NCBI GenBank assembly: GCA_033064195.1
Contig: JARBJD010000071.1
Span: 1-64,000 of the forward strand
Origin: Blattamonas nauphoetae
Taxonomy: Eukaryota; Preaxostyla; Oxymonadida
Direction of reading: 5' to 3'
Length of the DNA: 64,000 nt
Within the stretch, counting starts at the first letter, position 1; each line of letters opens with the position of its first letter. The translations under genes and the position numbers were made by a program. The notes under the pieces were generated by a model. It saw only the letters and a list, made by a program, of their open reading frames with translations. It did not search any database and was not told where the DNA came from. Of this stretch, positions 21,330-31,689 are shown in pieces.

Positions 21330-22030
21330 GATGTGAGTCCACCCAGAATGGTTGCGACGCCGGAGATGACGCGACACGCCGCGGAGTCAACAATGTCGGA
21401 GTTCGCGTGGTCTGTCCATCTGTACGCCGCCCTCTTCGCTTGTGCTCCTTCTGCTCAAGTCAGTCAACAGCAATCTCGTCCGTCCCTCGAGTTTGGGTGG
21501 GTTGAGGTTGGCGAAGAGTGAGGGAAGATCGTGTCGTCAGGTGTGGAGTTGTCGGCGATAGTGACGAAGAGCGACGCTGAGTTTCGTCTGCCTCGGCTGA
21601 AACATGCCGAGAGATGAACGGGAGAGGAGTCGTGCACTTCAGACTCTTCACCTCATCTCTCTCTCTTCGTCTTCTCACTCTTCTTCCTTCTCTCCCGATC
21701 ACCCATTCGAAGAGGATTCATCCTGCTTGTTTAGCAATTAGCGACTTCGTCTTCCTCCGTCAATCTTTCTTGTCTTCCTCTCGCCTCCTTCGGTCATCAC
21801 AAGCGTCTCTGCCTTGCTTTGCTTCTTTCTTTATCTCACTCTTCCACTTTTCGGTCTCTTGCGCACTCAATTCGTTGACGATGTCCTTTTCTTTCTCGCC
21901 ATCGCTGCGTTGTTCCTCCGTTTCCTCGTTCTTCCGGTGCCATTCTTCTTCTCGCTTTCGATCCCATTCCTCGTCCCTCTTTCACTTGCCGTCCAGTTTG
22001 GAGTGGAATCTGGGTGAGGAAGGAAGAGAG
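21330..22030. repeat. Array spacer module S1, partial diverged copy
   Basis: Resembles the second half of 5760-6935. A plus-strand frame here encodes TMSEFAWSVHLYAALFACAP followed by SAQVSQQQSRPSLE; the same protein signal is conserved at ~6300-6360. The later part carries the GTTTGGAGTGGAATC block seen at ~6860 and ~9320. A two-unit G-rich minisatellite follows at ~22150-22230. Confidence 0.55.
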
Positions 22031-22523
22031 GAGGAAAGGATGAACAACTCGAGGACGAGTGAAAGAAAGCGAAGGTGGAAGAGAGACGAGAGGCGCAACG
22101 TTTGTGGATAGGATGAACAGTAACCAACATGTGCCACGCAGAGAGTGGCGAGGGGAGAGGCAGAGGGGAGTGGGAGGGTGTGGGTGGTGAGGGAGAGGCA
22201 GAGGGGAGTGGGAGGGTGAGGGTGGTGAGGGGGAAGGACGAGGAAACGAGTGCCAAACAATGATACAAGCACAATCTCCCTCCAATAGTCGCCATCCATC
22301 CATCGACGCATTGCCTTCCACAAAGGAGCAGTGCAAAGGGGGCGGCGGTAGAGATGGAGAGTGTGGCAACCATCGAGCGAGACTGGCGAGGGAGAATCCC
22401 AATCGTTCCCGCAAATAAAACAATGAGGTGATGTCAGAGCGGAGAATGATCACACACAACCAGTGTTTGTTGACCAAAAGAAGGTAGAAACTGTGCGAAT
22501 GGGTCGTTGGTTCCCGTCTGTTT

Positions 22524-23597
22524 CTATTCAAGTTCAGGAAGGTTCATGCCCAGCAAGTTGTTCCATCTGATCGACCTGTCAACAATTCTGCTTCCAATGA
22601 GTGTGTTCTTGTCGTTCCGCAGCCTTTCCTCAATCACATCTTCGATGCCCCCCATTCTCAACATTCGATGCATTATCTTCCACATCTGTCGCTGGCTTCC
22701 CCTTGTGTCGTTCCAGTTCCGCTGGATATTGTTCATTTCATACAGAAAAGACCAGATTGACTCATCATTTTCGAAGAATGTTGGACAACTGGGAATCGTG
22801 ACAACAACTGGCATATTCAGGACGAAATCCATTGTCGGTTGATAATAAGGAGATATTTCGAGGAGGTTTGCGAGGAGGGTCAGAAAACGCCTTGAGAGGT
22901 CGCCATCCATGATTGAATAGCGGTTGACGTACAAATGCAAAATGTACTTTTCCGAAGGTGTCAGAACTTGCTGGAAAACCGTCTCGTGAACAGCTTGTTG
23001 GTCAATCACATCTTCAATTCCGAGTTCTGAGAGAGGATCTGAAGGTACAAGCCAGAAAGAAGTGGAGATGACTGAAAGGAGACAAATGTGGACATCTGCT
23101 GCTTCTGCAAAAGAACGTGAATGTGGATTGAGGGTGATGATGAGCTGAGGAATCAGATCGGCTTTGAGGAGGGCAAAATGGACTTTTTCCGAACAGGTCA
23201 AGATCAGAGTGTTCAGCATCTCAATTGAAGCTTTGGAGATGGTCTGACTGGCTGAGGAAATGAGCACCACAATGCACTGGACGAACACCGCCAGAGAGTC
23301 ATCAGAGTTCGATGCAAGACTGCTGAGAAAAGCATCGACTGATTCTTCATCATCCACATCCACAGATCCGAGAAAAGTCACTGCTTTGGTTTCTAGAGAA
23401 ACATCAAGCGAAGGCTGGATCTTCAAAGTGCCTACGAGAGACCGTAGGACAACTGCCTTTTCGGATTCAGATTCTCTTCGATTGTATTGCCAATTCAGGA
23501 ACGGTGAGCAATCTGCAAGACATGACAAGGAGCGTGAAGAGATACCAGGGTAAGGAGAATCAGTGGATGAGGATTGCTTCGTCAGTAAATCAGTCAT
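22524..23597 (-). CDS. Array family protein, copy H
   Basis: A 357-residue intronless helical family member with leader MTDLLTKQSSSTDSP. Its core matches copy G exactly, while its C-terminal ~85 residues (WNDTRGSQRQMWKI...WNNLLGMNLPELE) match copy C. It thus looks like a product of ectopic exchange. The ATG lies 22 nt after the upstream motif. It is the most upstream member of the contiguous array. Confidence 0.85.
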   Translation of the reverse strand: MTDLLTKQSSSTDSPYPGISSRSLSCLADCSPFLNWQYNRRESESEKAVVLRSLVGTLKIQPSLDVSLETKAVTFLGSVDVDDEESVDAFLSSLASNSDDSLAVFVQCIVVLISSASQTISKASIEMLNTLILTCSEKVHFALLKADLIPQLIITLNPHSRSFAEAADVHICLLSVISTSFWLVPSDPLSELGIEDVIDQQAVHETVFQQVLTPSEKYILHLYVNRYSIMDGDLSRRFLTLLANLLEISPYYQPTMDFVLNMPVVVTIPSCPTFFENDESIWSFLYEMNNIQRNWNDTRGSQRQMWKIMHRMLRMGGIEDVIEERLRNDKNTLIGSRIVDRSIRWNNLLGMNLPELE

Positions 23598-23799
23598 TCC
23601 GCTCGATTCTAACTGCTAGCACTCGTTATGGGTCATGTCAAAATGTAATAAAATGACGGTTAAACTGAGATCACAAACAATAATACAGCCTTCTGTTGAT
23701 TCATTGGGTTGAAGTGGAAACGGTGTTGTTGGTCCGGCCCAAAGTGACATGGCGAAGAAGCAACTGACAACTGACAGACATTGTTGCCTAGTCACTCAT

Positions 23800-24779
23800 A
23801 TACCTGTCAGGCATGGCATGGCATCCCTGTTTTTACCGAAAAGCATTGACATGCCCGGGCATGGTCGTTCCCAATGATGGGTCCGAGATCTTTTTTCAAA
23901 TCGACAAACAACACGATAAAGACGACAATCTGAGTTGAAAGTGGAAGTAGTGAGATGGACGCACAACTTTAAGGGATAAATGCTCAACATATCTGCCTTC
24001 TGACACAGTTCTCGTGAAAAATATGTGTTTCATGGGTTGATCTTGCTTCACTTCCTGAAAGGACTGTTTGTCTTCATTTTTCGATGTCATTCGATTCTAT
24101 CTTGTCCATCAGATTCATTTAATTTAAACTGTCATCTATTCTCTTTCTCCTCTCCATGTCCGATCTTTCATTGTCATCTCTCGACAAGTAAAGTGCCAAG
24201 AGACAACGATCTAAACAGAAGACCAGTAAATCACGCAAAAGTCATGTATTTCCAACGGTATTTTTCATTCTTTCAGTCATTCTTTTTGTTTCGAGACTAG
24301 ATCCCCCCTTCAGACGGTGCCTGCCTCGATTTCTCCTTACAACCGCTCCAACGAACTGAATTCCCCTCTGACGTGATGGAAGAGCGATCTTAATGAGAAA
24401 ATCCAACCAGATACATTGATATGTTGCCAAAGACTACTCAGACACAAAACCATCTCACCAACACTTTTTTGACTTCTTCTTTGAGATTCATCTCCCCAAA
24501 CCCTCTTTCTCTGTCTTCTTCTGTCGATTGTGTTCCACCTCTGGAGTTTTCGTTTGACATGTCGTTTTCACTACATTGATTTTTAACTTTTTTTCTCAAA
24601 ACACCACCGTATCTGTCTCTGCCAGTAATACTTCCCAATGCGAAGTGAAATGAGTTGATAACATGTTTATACACATATAGAATTTGATTTAGGACCTTTC
24701 TAAGATGAAGATGTGATCGAGCCCATTGTGAGTGGTCGTTGGCATTTGACATCGAGAAAACCCATGCCTGACAGGTATA
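23800..24779. mobile_element. Mutator-like non-autonomous transposon (~980 bp)
   Basis: Terminal inverted repeats of 16-17 bp (ATACCTGTCAGGCATGG at 23800-23816, its complement at 24762-24778) are each flanked by TAGTCACTCAT. That gives a 9-11 bp target-site duplication (23789-23799 and 24778-24788). Target duplications of this size are typical of the Mutator/MULE superfamily. There is no transposase frame inside, so the element is non-autonomous. Weak inverted similarity continues inward from the ends. Confidence 0.65.
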
Positions 24780-24894
24780 GTCACTCATGTATAATTCAAT
24801 CAGTGAATAACTTTGACATTTGGTAGATTTCTTTCTTTTGACTTCAGTTTTATTTCGACCCATACCATTTTTTTTTCATTTCCTCCGTTCACCA

Positions 24895-27800
24895 ATGGAG
24901 AGACGATATCTGATCCTGAAGGAGCTCAAACTCCCAAAACCTCTTCATGGTGGAATTGTTGTGTATCCCAAAGACATAAATTTTGGAACTGTGAGTACTG
25001 GTCGAACATATCTCTCAGTTCTCCATATTGCCATGCGACCTGGAAAGCTTCAAAGTGAGACACTTGACATCATTCCCTGTCTTCATAGACATATTTTCTT
25101 TGATTCTCCACCTCCTGCACCTGTCCTTTCACTCCCAATTTACCTCAAAGCGAATGAACCAGGACAGATCGTGACCTACCTCACTCTGAAGACATCCAAG
25201 CAAACAGTGAAAGTCCGTATTATTGGGTCGGTTCTTTCACCGATTCAATTCAGTTTTCAACAACACAACTCTCAACCAAAGTCCAGACCACAATCTCGAG
25301 AAGTTCCATCCAATCATTTGGACAGCAATCACACCCGACACGAATATTTCCATGTAACCCTCCAAACAGAATCATCCCACGCTCCAATCACCCGTCAAAT
25401 TGATTCTGAACAGAGAAAAAAGTGTGTCAAACATCGTCGCCCAACAACCAAATCTGACAAGCTGCACCAGCCGTCGCTTCCCTCATCATCTCCTAATTCC
25501 TCCTTAGACAACTTTGATGCTCCTACGTCTCTCCAAAACACGACACCAAGCACACAACCCACCATGAGCACAAACCCGAACATTCGCTCGTCTCCCGGTG
25601 AGATTACGCAATGTTCGGAGGTGGAATCCAACAGTGACTTCGACGACGATGATTTTAACACTTTCTCGCTCCCTTCAGCCAGCTTTCCACACTCCACACA
25701 ACAATCACTCCCGGCCTCGGTCAATCCCAGTCAGAAATCCTCCCCTCCGATCGAAAGCGAGAACCCAGATGAATGGAGTGATTCCTCTCCCGATGAGACT
25801 CCCGATGTTCCCGTCTCATACCAACTTGACCAGGATCTCGTTCTCGACGATCCGACTGCTGCTGTCTCCCATAACTCGTCGGAGGTTTCTGCCCCCACCT
25901 TCCAGGAAATCGGCCTGTCATCCATTTCTTTTGATCCAGGCCGACTCCCGAAGCGACGTGGAAGATCCATGAACCTAGTCAACCTCAATCCTCCGCTTCT
26001 TTCACCCAGAACTGAACAAAACGAAGGAAAAATGTCGGGAGCAGTTTCTCAGATGATTCAAAGACATTCACAATTCCACAACGACTCTTTTCCCCTCTGG
26101 TCTCCAGAAATCGAACGTCAAGCGAAATTGTCTTTAACAGAGACACAGCTCTTTACCGACCCCTGGATGTTCCCAATCCCTGATAGTACTGAGTTCAAAG
26201 AAGCAATATGGCTTCGACCATCACAAATTGTCGCATTCCCACCTCACGAAATCAAAATCATGAACAACGCCCGATTTATGGATGTCCATCAAGCTGCTGT
26301 CCATGACTGTTCCGTAAATTGCTCTTTGAATCTTCTTGCGCTTCATAAAGCTAGGACAGGAACAGACTATCTGTCGCATCTGATCCACCCGCAAGATTCG
26401 ACGGGAACGCCGATCTACAATCCAAATGGACACTACTATGTTAAACTCTACTTCAATGGAGGGTGGCGTGCTGTGGAGATTGATGATCGGTTTCCGGTAT
26501 CAAATCAATCCGCACAACAGGAGTTGACGATGGACACACCGAAAACTTTGTGTTGTGCCTTCAGTATGGATCGAACGGAGTTTTGGGTGAGCATTCTGGA
26601 AAAAGCGTATCTCAAAATGCGGGGTCATGGATATGATTTCCCTGGCTCTCGAACAGAAATCGATCTCTTCATCTTCGCCCAATGCATCCCTGGCCCGTCT
26701 TGGGATATCGAGAAATCAAGAGAATTGGCAGAATTTCACTGGAAGGTATTACTCGATGGGTATAAATCGAACACTTGTCTCGCATCGGTGAGCACTGCTC
26801 GTCGGAATGGCGATTCCAACAAAGTGGGATCCAACGGCTTGGTCAGCAATCACGCCTATGCTGTACTTGACGTTCTTCAATTATCTGATGGAACAAAACT
26901 CCTCAAATTGAAGAACCCGTGGGCAACGGACAGGTGGACCGGATCTTTCAACCCGAATGATGTCTCATCGTGGACGGATGTAAGGCTACGTGAAGCGAAC
27001 TATGATCGAAAAGCAGCGGCTGAAAAGGATGATGGAGTCTTTTTTATTCGATTTGAAGACATGGTGATGGAATTTAGTCATCTCTACCATAGTTACTCTC
27101 AACGTCCATTCCGTCACAAAAAGACGTTCCCGTTTCGCTGGGAAGTGGGAAAACAAACTGAACAGCAAAATCTCAGTGTTTTCAATGCATGTCAGTTCCT
27201 TCTGTACAAACGGAAATCACAACAGATCTGGCTCATCTTGGAACAGTTCTTACCAAAAGGCGATCTCCCAAAGAGAATAGAAGATGAACCTAACTCCTCT
27301 GATCCATCTGATGCTTTGTGTGGGATGGTCGTTATGCCTCATCAGTCAACATCTGACCACAATCAACCACCAAAACGACCAGACCATGAAAGAGTGTGGA
27401 AATTATCTTGCCAAGGTCCTATCACAGTAGAAAAGTCAATGATGGTCACTACAAACCTCAACAATGATTTTGAGGGCTATTTTACGGTTATTCCCCACGT
27501 CTCACCCAAAACAAAAGTCGACTGCGATTTTCTGCTCCACATCTGCTCGACAGACATTATTGATGCTGAGGAGATCAAAGAAGGACCAGCAGAGGTCGAC
27601 AAAGTGATTGAAGATTCCTGCACACCCACACCACTCCTGTTTGAAACCGCCATCCGTGCCGCTCCGACAATCAACCTCTCTGCCGATCCAAATCGCCCAA
27701 AATCGAAATTTGTCACACACACATCATCACCAACCTCACTCCGCCTCGCAATGCGCGATATCCTTCCTTCGTCGCTCATCCCATTCTTCCATGCCTCAGC

Positions 27801-28725
27801 CCCATATTTTTCCCCCCAATACCGAATCACCCTCTCCCCAAAATACCCCAACACCCCACGCAAACAACCTCTGATCGAAACAATGCAAAACGGTCTATAT
27901 TTTGACTCCAACTGGAACGAATTCACGTACGTTTTCCAAACACACACAGAAACACCAATGTTCGTCGCATCCAAAAGATACACTCAAGAACCGAAGAAGG
28001 GGACGAACGAGCAACTGTCAGTCGTCTCATCTCGACAGGAGTGGTCAACAAATGACAAAAAACCTGTCGAACACGAACTGATCACTTTGGCGAGGACTTT
28101 CTCACAGAATGTGGAACAGGATCTTCTGATGATGGTCTCACCCTCCTTCGACCGTCCTCATGTTTTTGGGTCGTTCAAAGTGATTTGTATGCCTCCTCTT
28201 GATTTCCGGATTAAAGTGACGAAGTTGAAGGAGGAGTGGAATCGATGTTCATACACACTCTTCCTTCACGGAAGCCTGAATCAGTCCCATCCACTCCATT
28301 TTGGTCTTACAGTGACTGAAACAACCAATTTCACGTCTCAATTCATCTTCATCTCCACAAAAGACACCGATATCTTTCCTTCGACGTGGATTTATCAAAA
28401 AGATGAAGGGTCCGATACACCAACACTGCAAAGCGCTGTGGAATCAACAGAAAGACCTTGGCCAAATTACACTCTCTTTTTGGAGTCTGACTTTGCTGGA
28501 AGCACAGACACAGCTCACATTCCTTCCAAACTGGTCGGAACGAAGCAGTTCCCGTTCGGAGATATGAGGAACACGAAGGAAGTGGCGAGCAGTCTGCTGC
28601 GAGGGGGAGGAAGGCTTGTGGAAGGCGAGTTTGTCATGCGGACGACGGTGAAGACAGACGAGACAGTCAATTTTGTGTGTTTCTTGTGGTCTGATCAGCC
28701 GTTGAATGTTCTGGAAAAGATTTGA
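24895..28725 (+). CDS. Calpain-7/PalB-type cysteine protease (C2 family)
   Basis: A 1,276-residue intronless protein. Start was set at ATG 24895 (MERRYLILKEL), as the frame upstream is hydrophobic, T-rich and lacks support. Residues ~10-115 form a beta-rich ASH/MSP-like segment (YPKDINFGTVSTG). Residues ~115-440 are Ser/Pro/Asp-rich and disordered. The papain-like calpain core follows: catalytic Cys472 in AVHDCSVNC, His653 in SNHAYAVLD and Asn674 in LKNPWATDRW. The DCS context, the YNPNGHYYVKLYFNGG segment and YDFPGS match calpain-7/PalB rather than classical calpains. The C-terminal ~500 residues contain beta-rich calpain-type domains. Calpain-7/PalB proteins act with ESCRT-III in endosomal signalling. 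No EF-hands are present. The ASH-like N-terminus is unusual for this family. Confidence 0.88.
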   Translation: MERRYLILKELKLPKPLHGGIVVYPKDINFGTVSTGRTYLSVLHIAMRPGKLQSETLDIIPCLHRHIFFDSPPPAPVLSLPIYLKANEPGQIVTYLTLKTSKQTVKVRIIGSVLSPIQFSFQQHNSQPKSRPQSREVPSNHLDSNHTRHEYFHVTLQTESSHAPITRQIDSEQRKKCVKHRRPTTKSDKLHQPSLPSSSPNSSLDNFDAPTSLQNTTPSTQPTMSTNPNIRSSPGEITQCSEVESNSDFDDDDFNTFSLPSASFPHSTQQSLPASVNPSQKSSPPIESENPDEWSDSSPDETPDVPVSYQLDQDLVLDDPTAAVSHNSSEVSAPTFQEIGLSSISFDPGRLPKRRGRSMNLVNLNPPLLSPRTEQNEGKMSGAVSQMIQRHSQFHNDSFPLWSPEIERQAKLSLTETQLFTDPWMFPIPDSTEFKEAIWLRPSQIVAFPPHEIKIMNNARFMDVHQAAVHDCSVNCSLNLLALHKARTGTDYLSHLIHPQDSTGTPIYNPNGHYYVKLYFNGGWRAVEIDDRFPVSNQSAQQELTMDTPKTLCCAFSMDRTEFWVSILEKAYLKMRGHGYDFPGSRTEIDLFIFAQCIPGPSWDIEKSRELAEFHWKVLLDGYKSNTCLASVSTARRNGDSNKVGSNGLVSNHAYAVLDVLQLSDGTKLLKLKNPWATDRWTGSFNPNDVSSWTDVRLREANYDRKAAAEKDDGVFFIRFEDMVMEFSHLYHSYSQRPFRHKKTFPFRWEVGKQTEQQNLSVFNACQFLLYKRKSQQIWLILEQFLPKGDLPKRIEDEPNSSDPSDALCGMVVMPHQSTSDHNQPPKRPDHERVWKLSCQGPITVEKSMMVTTNLNNDFEGYFTVIPHVSPKTKVDCDFLLHICSTDIIDAEEIKEGPAEVDKVIEDSCTPTPLLFETAIRAAPTINLSADPNRPKSKFVTHTSSPTSLRLAMRDILPSSLIPFFHASAPYFSPQYRITLSPKYPNTPRKQPLIETMQNGLYFDSNWNEFTYVFQTHTETPMFVASKRYTQEPKKGTNEQLSVVSSRQEWSTNDKKPVEHELITLARTFSQNVEQDLLMMVSPSFDRPHVFGSFKVICMPPLDFRIKVTKLKEEWNRCSYTLFLHGSLNQSHPLHFGLTVTETTNFTSQFIFISTKDTDIFPSTWIYQKDEGSDTPTLQSAVESTERPWPNYTLFLESDFAGSTDTAHIPSKLVGTKQFPFGDMRNTKEVASSLLRGGGRLVEGEFVMRTTVKTDETVNFVCFLWSDQPLNVLEKI

Positions 28726-30514
28726 AGGGATTCTGTTGATGATTGTGTTTTCTTTTCATGTTTTGCCGGTGATGCGATCTAAGCATTCTTTTTTCCCTTT
28801 TTGCATTCGACGGCAATCACGATAAGCATTTTGTGGATTTCGAGATATTTCACATTATATATCGTCCCCTGTTGCTCTCTTCAACACAGAATAACAGTAT
28901 ACTGCGCGTCACGGCGACTTGATCCAGCTGCAATTTTTGTTTTTTGACAGAACAAGAGAGAGTTGAGAATTCATTTTACACACACTTCAACTACCTTGAG
29001 TTCTACATCTCTGCGATTTTTTTGAAAGAACAACAGTGAAAAATAAGAGAGTATGACATGAAATGCTACTGTAGGGGGACATACTTCGAACGACATGACA
29101 CGTGATTCACAACCGATATCACTCTTGAATGTATCCAGGATTGTGAATGTCAAGTGATAGATAGAAGCAGATTGAATGAAGAAAATGAAAAGGAAGAAAT
29201 AAGTCAACTCGCTCGCTCCATGTCTCTGTCAATGCAGTATCCAAGGACACCGATACGCTGAATACCGATGATGGACAGTGAGTTGCGAAAAGAAAAAACC
29301 AGCCACAGCTCGCAACCGTCAAGACATTGAATTCTGTTCATTTCAGATTCAAAAACGTGTCATAAAGTTCAGCCGTTCATCGAAAGACAGATTTCGAAAT
29401 CAAAAAATCACACCGTTCTTTCCAACGCTTCCTCTAAGTGAGTCGAATCAGTTTCAGGAAATGTCACAGAGTTCCTCTCTTTCAGCCCCATCGTTTTCAA
29501 AATCGCTGCACCATCGGAAATGTCACTCTTTCGAAATGTTTCTCTTAAGAGTTTTGTCTGTTTGGCGATGTGAAGAATGTGCGAGAGAGAGGACGAGAGA
29601 AAGTGAAGAAGTCACAAAGAGAAAAGACACACCACGCTGAGAATCAAGGTTGTGTGATCATCAAAGAAAACTCGGGATTTGGTGATGTGCTGGGATGAGT
29701 TGAAACTGACAAACTTTGAGTGTCTGAAAATATCATGGAATGAAAAACATTCACTGACACTTTCGTCAAACTGCTCACTAAGGCCAAGATGGACCCTCTC
29801 CACCACACTCGGGTCCTTCTCAGTGATTGTGTTGGTTGAAACAAGAAAAAACATAAAACTTCCCAGAATCAAACAGGGCAATATCGGTCAGAAAGACTTT
29901 CAAACAATCAGTACCGACTTTAACCTCATCAAACACATTTCGTGAACGCTCGTTTCAATTATTTTTGACATTTATTCGATTTACGTTACAATAGACTTCC
30001 TTCGTCCAAAAATCGTGCGAGGTGAGAACTCGATCCCACAAGAAAGTACTAGAATCAGCGTTCTCTCATTCAGTGACAGCCTCCTCGAGTGTTACTCTCG
30101 TAGAGTTAAAAAATTTAAAGTTCGAGGGATCAAGTAGGATGAAGTGAATCACGTGTCATGTCGTGAAGAACATGTCCATCATTTTTTTAATTTTTCAGTT
30201 TTCACGTCATTCAGAATTTTTTGGTGTCCAATTTTTTGTCACAAGGTCTCTATCTCTCTAAATTATCTTTGATAGAAAAGTGAAACACATTGTCTCTTTA
30301 TTCAGTAAAATACAACCGTTTTTCAGCCGAATCAAGTCGTCATGTCGGGCAGTATATTATGGTCGGAGGAAAAACTCACGAACGATGATTCGTCTGTTCA
30401 TCCTCGGAACAAAGTCAACTCTTTCTAATGGTTCTACATTCCCTGTCTCCTCGCAAACACTATCCAACATCCAAAACAAGATGAAAAACAACAACCATCA
30501 ATTGAACAAAAGAA
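28726..30514. other. Non-coding region with a 21-bp perfect inverted repeat
   Basis: No gene is supported on either strand; the open frames are short and compositionally random. A 21-bp sequence (29090-29110, containing CATGACACGTGATTCAC) recurs exactly inverted at 30144-30164. Whether this marks an old element of ~1.07 kb is unclear; no target duplication is seen. Confidence 0.4.
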
Positions 30515-30748
30515 TCAACTCCTCCCGCAGCTTCTATCCCAAATATACGACTTCTCAACTCTGCTCTCTCCCAACTGTCCCAATCTTTCTCTGATGACCC
30601 CAACATCAAACTGAAGACCACTCAATGCTTGGCATCCTTGGAAACAAACGAAGATGGCTTCTTGCTCGTCTTGGAGAAGAAAACGGTGGAGTCCATTGAT
30701 ATTGTGTTCATTCCTTCCAATCGGTCCCATCCACAACGTGGTCCCAGT
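30515..30748 (+). pseudogene. Possible relic of an armadillo-like gene
   Basis: A stop-free segment encodes LLNSALSQLSQSFSDDPN followed by LKTTQCLASLETNEDGFLLV, resembling helical repeat proteins common in this window. There is no start codon, splice-supported continuation or 3' end. The segment is cut by the foldback element at 30749. A neighbouring frame also looks coding (QLLPQLLSQIYDFSTLL), suggesting a frameshift. Weak call. Confidence 0.25.
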
Positions 30749-31606
30749 CAGCCACGGACAAAAGTTTACGGGCACCCAAGTCTGCATTTATGAACAGGTG
30801 TTTTTTTCTGATTTTTTTTGAAACACTTCACAACAATGAAAGATAGTCCTTAGTGAAATATAAAACCAATATAGTGTGGTGAAGTGAAAATCAGGAAGAG
30901 AGGTCGAGCCGAATTGGGAGGAAAATTTGATGAGGGTGACAAGAACACATCTCCTCTCTGTGGAAGAGGAGATGTGAGGAGGTGAGAGTGTTTCTACTCT
31001 CAAAAATTGAATGGCTCCACTCCTTATTGAGAAAATGTTGGAGATGTCGTCGAAACGAGCAAAATCTATCTTCCGCATCTCGAGTCAATCATCCTTGTGG
31101 ACATACCAAACTCATTCTCTTGTCTCAACAACATGTATTCTCTCTCAATCTCAAAAGAAACGACGAGCTGTAGTGAAAACCAATCATTGACACTTTCGTT
31201 GTAGTTCGTACAAACCAAATTTGGAGGCCCGACAAATAGTTGAGAGAGAATACGTGTTGTTGAGACAAGAGAATGAGTTTGGTATGTCCACAAGGATGAT
31301 TGACTCGAGATGCGGAAGATAGATTTTGCTCGTTCTGACGACATCTCCAACATTTTCTCAATAAGGAGTGGAGCCATTCAATTTTGAGAGTAGAAACACG
31401 CATTCTCTTCCACATCTCACCCTCATCAAATGTTCCTCCCAAGTCGGCTCGAACTTTCCTCCTGATTTTCACTTCACTAGACTCTTTTGTTCAATATTTT
31501 GGAAATTGCTGTCTTCCAATGTTGTGAAGTGTTTAATGAAAGATTAGAAAAAGTTGATTGTTCATAAACGCGAACAAGGGTGCCCGTAAACTTTTGTCCA
31601 TGACTG
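30749..31606. mobile_element. Long-inverted-repeat (foldback) DNA element, Tc1/mariner-like ends
   Basis: The ends read CAGYCAYGGACAAAAGTTTA inward from both sides, followed by GGGCACCC and a partly conserved TTTATGAACA. Further in, the arms ~30870-31148 and ~31240-31480 are inverted copies of each other at high identity (e.g. GAGAAAATGTTGGAGATGTC), separated by a short unpaired centre. The whole 858 bp would fold into one long hairpin. The terminal sequence style suggests a Tc1/mariner-related MITE, but flanking TA is not preserved, so family placement is tentative. No transposase. Confidence 0.7.
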
Positions 31607-31689
31607 AGTGTGACGGTGTGAGGGACACGCCAATCCATTCCAAGACAAACGAGTGGTTGGCAGTCAGCGTTCGCAGCTGAATCGAGACG

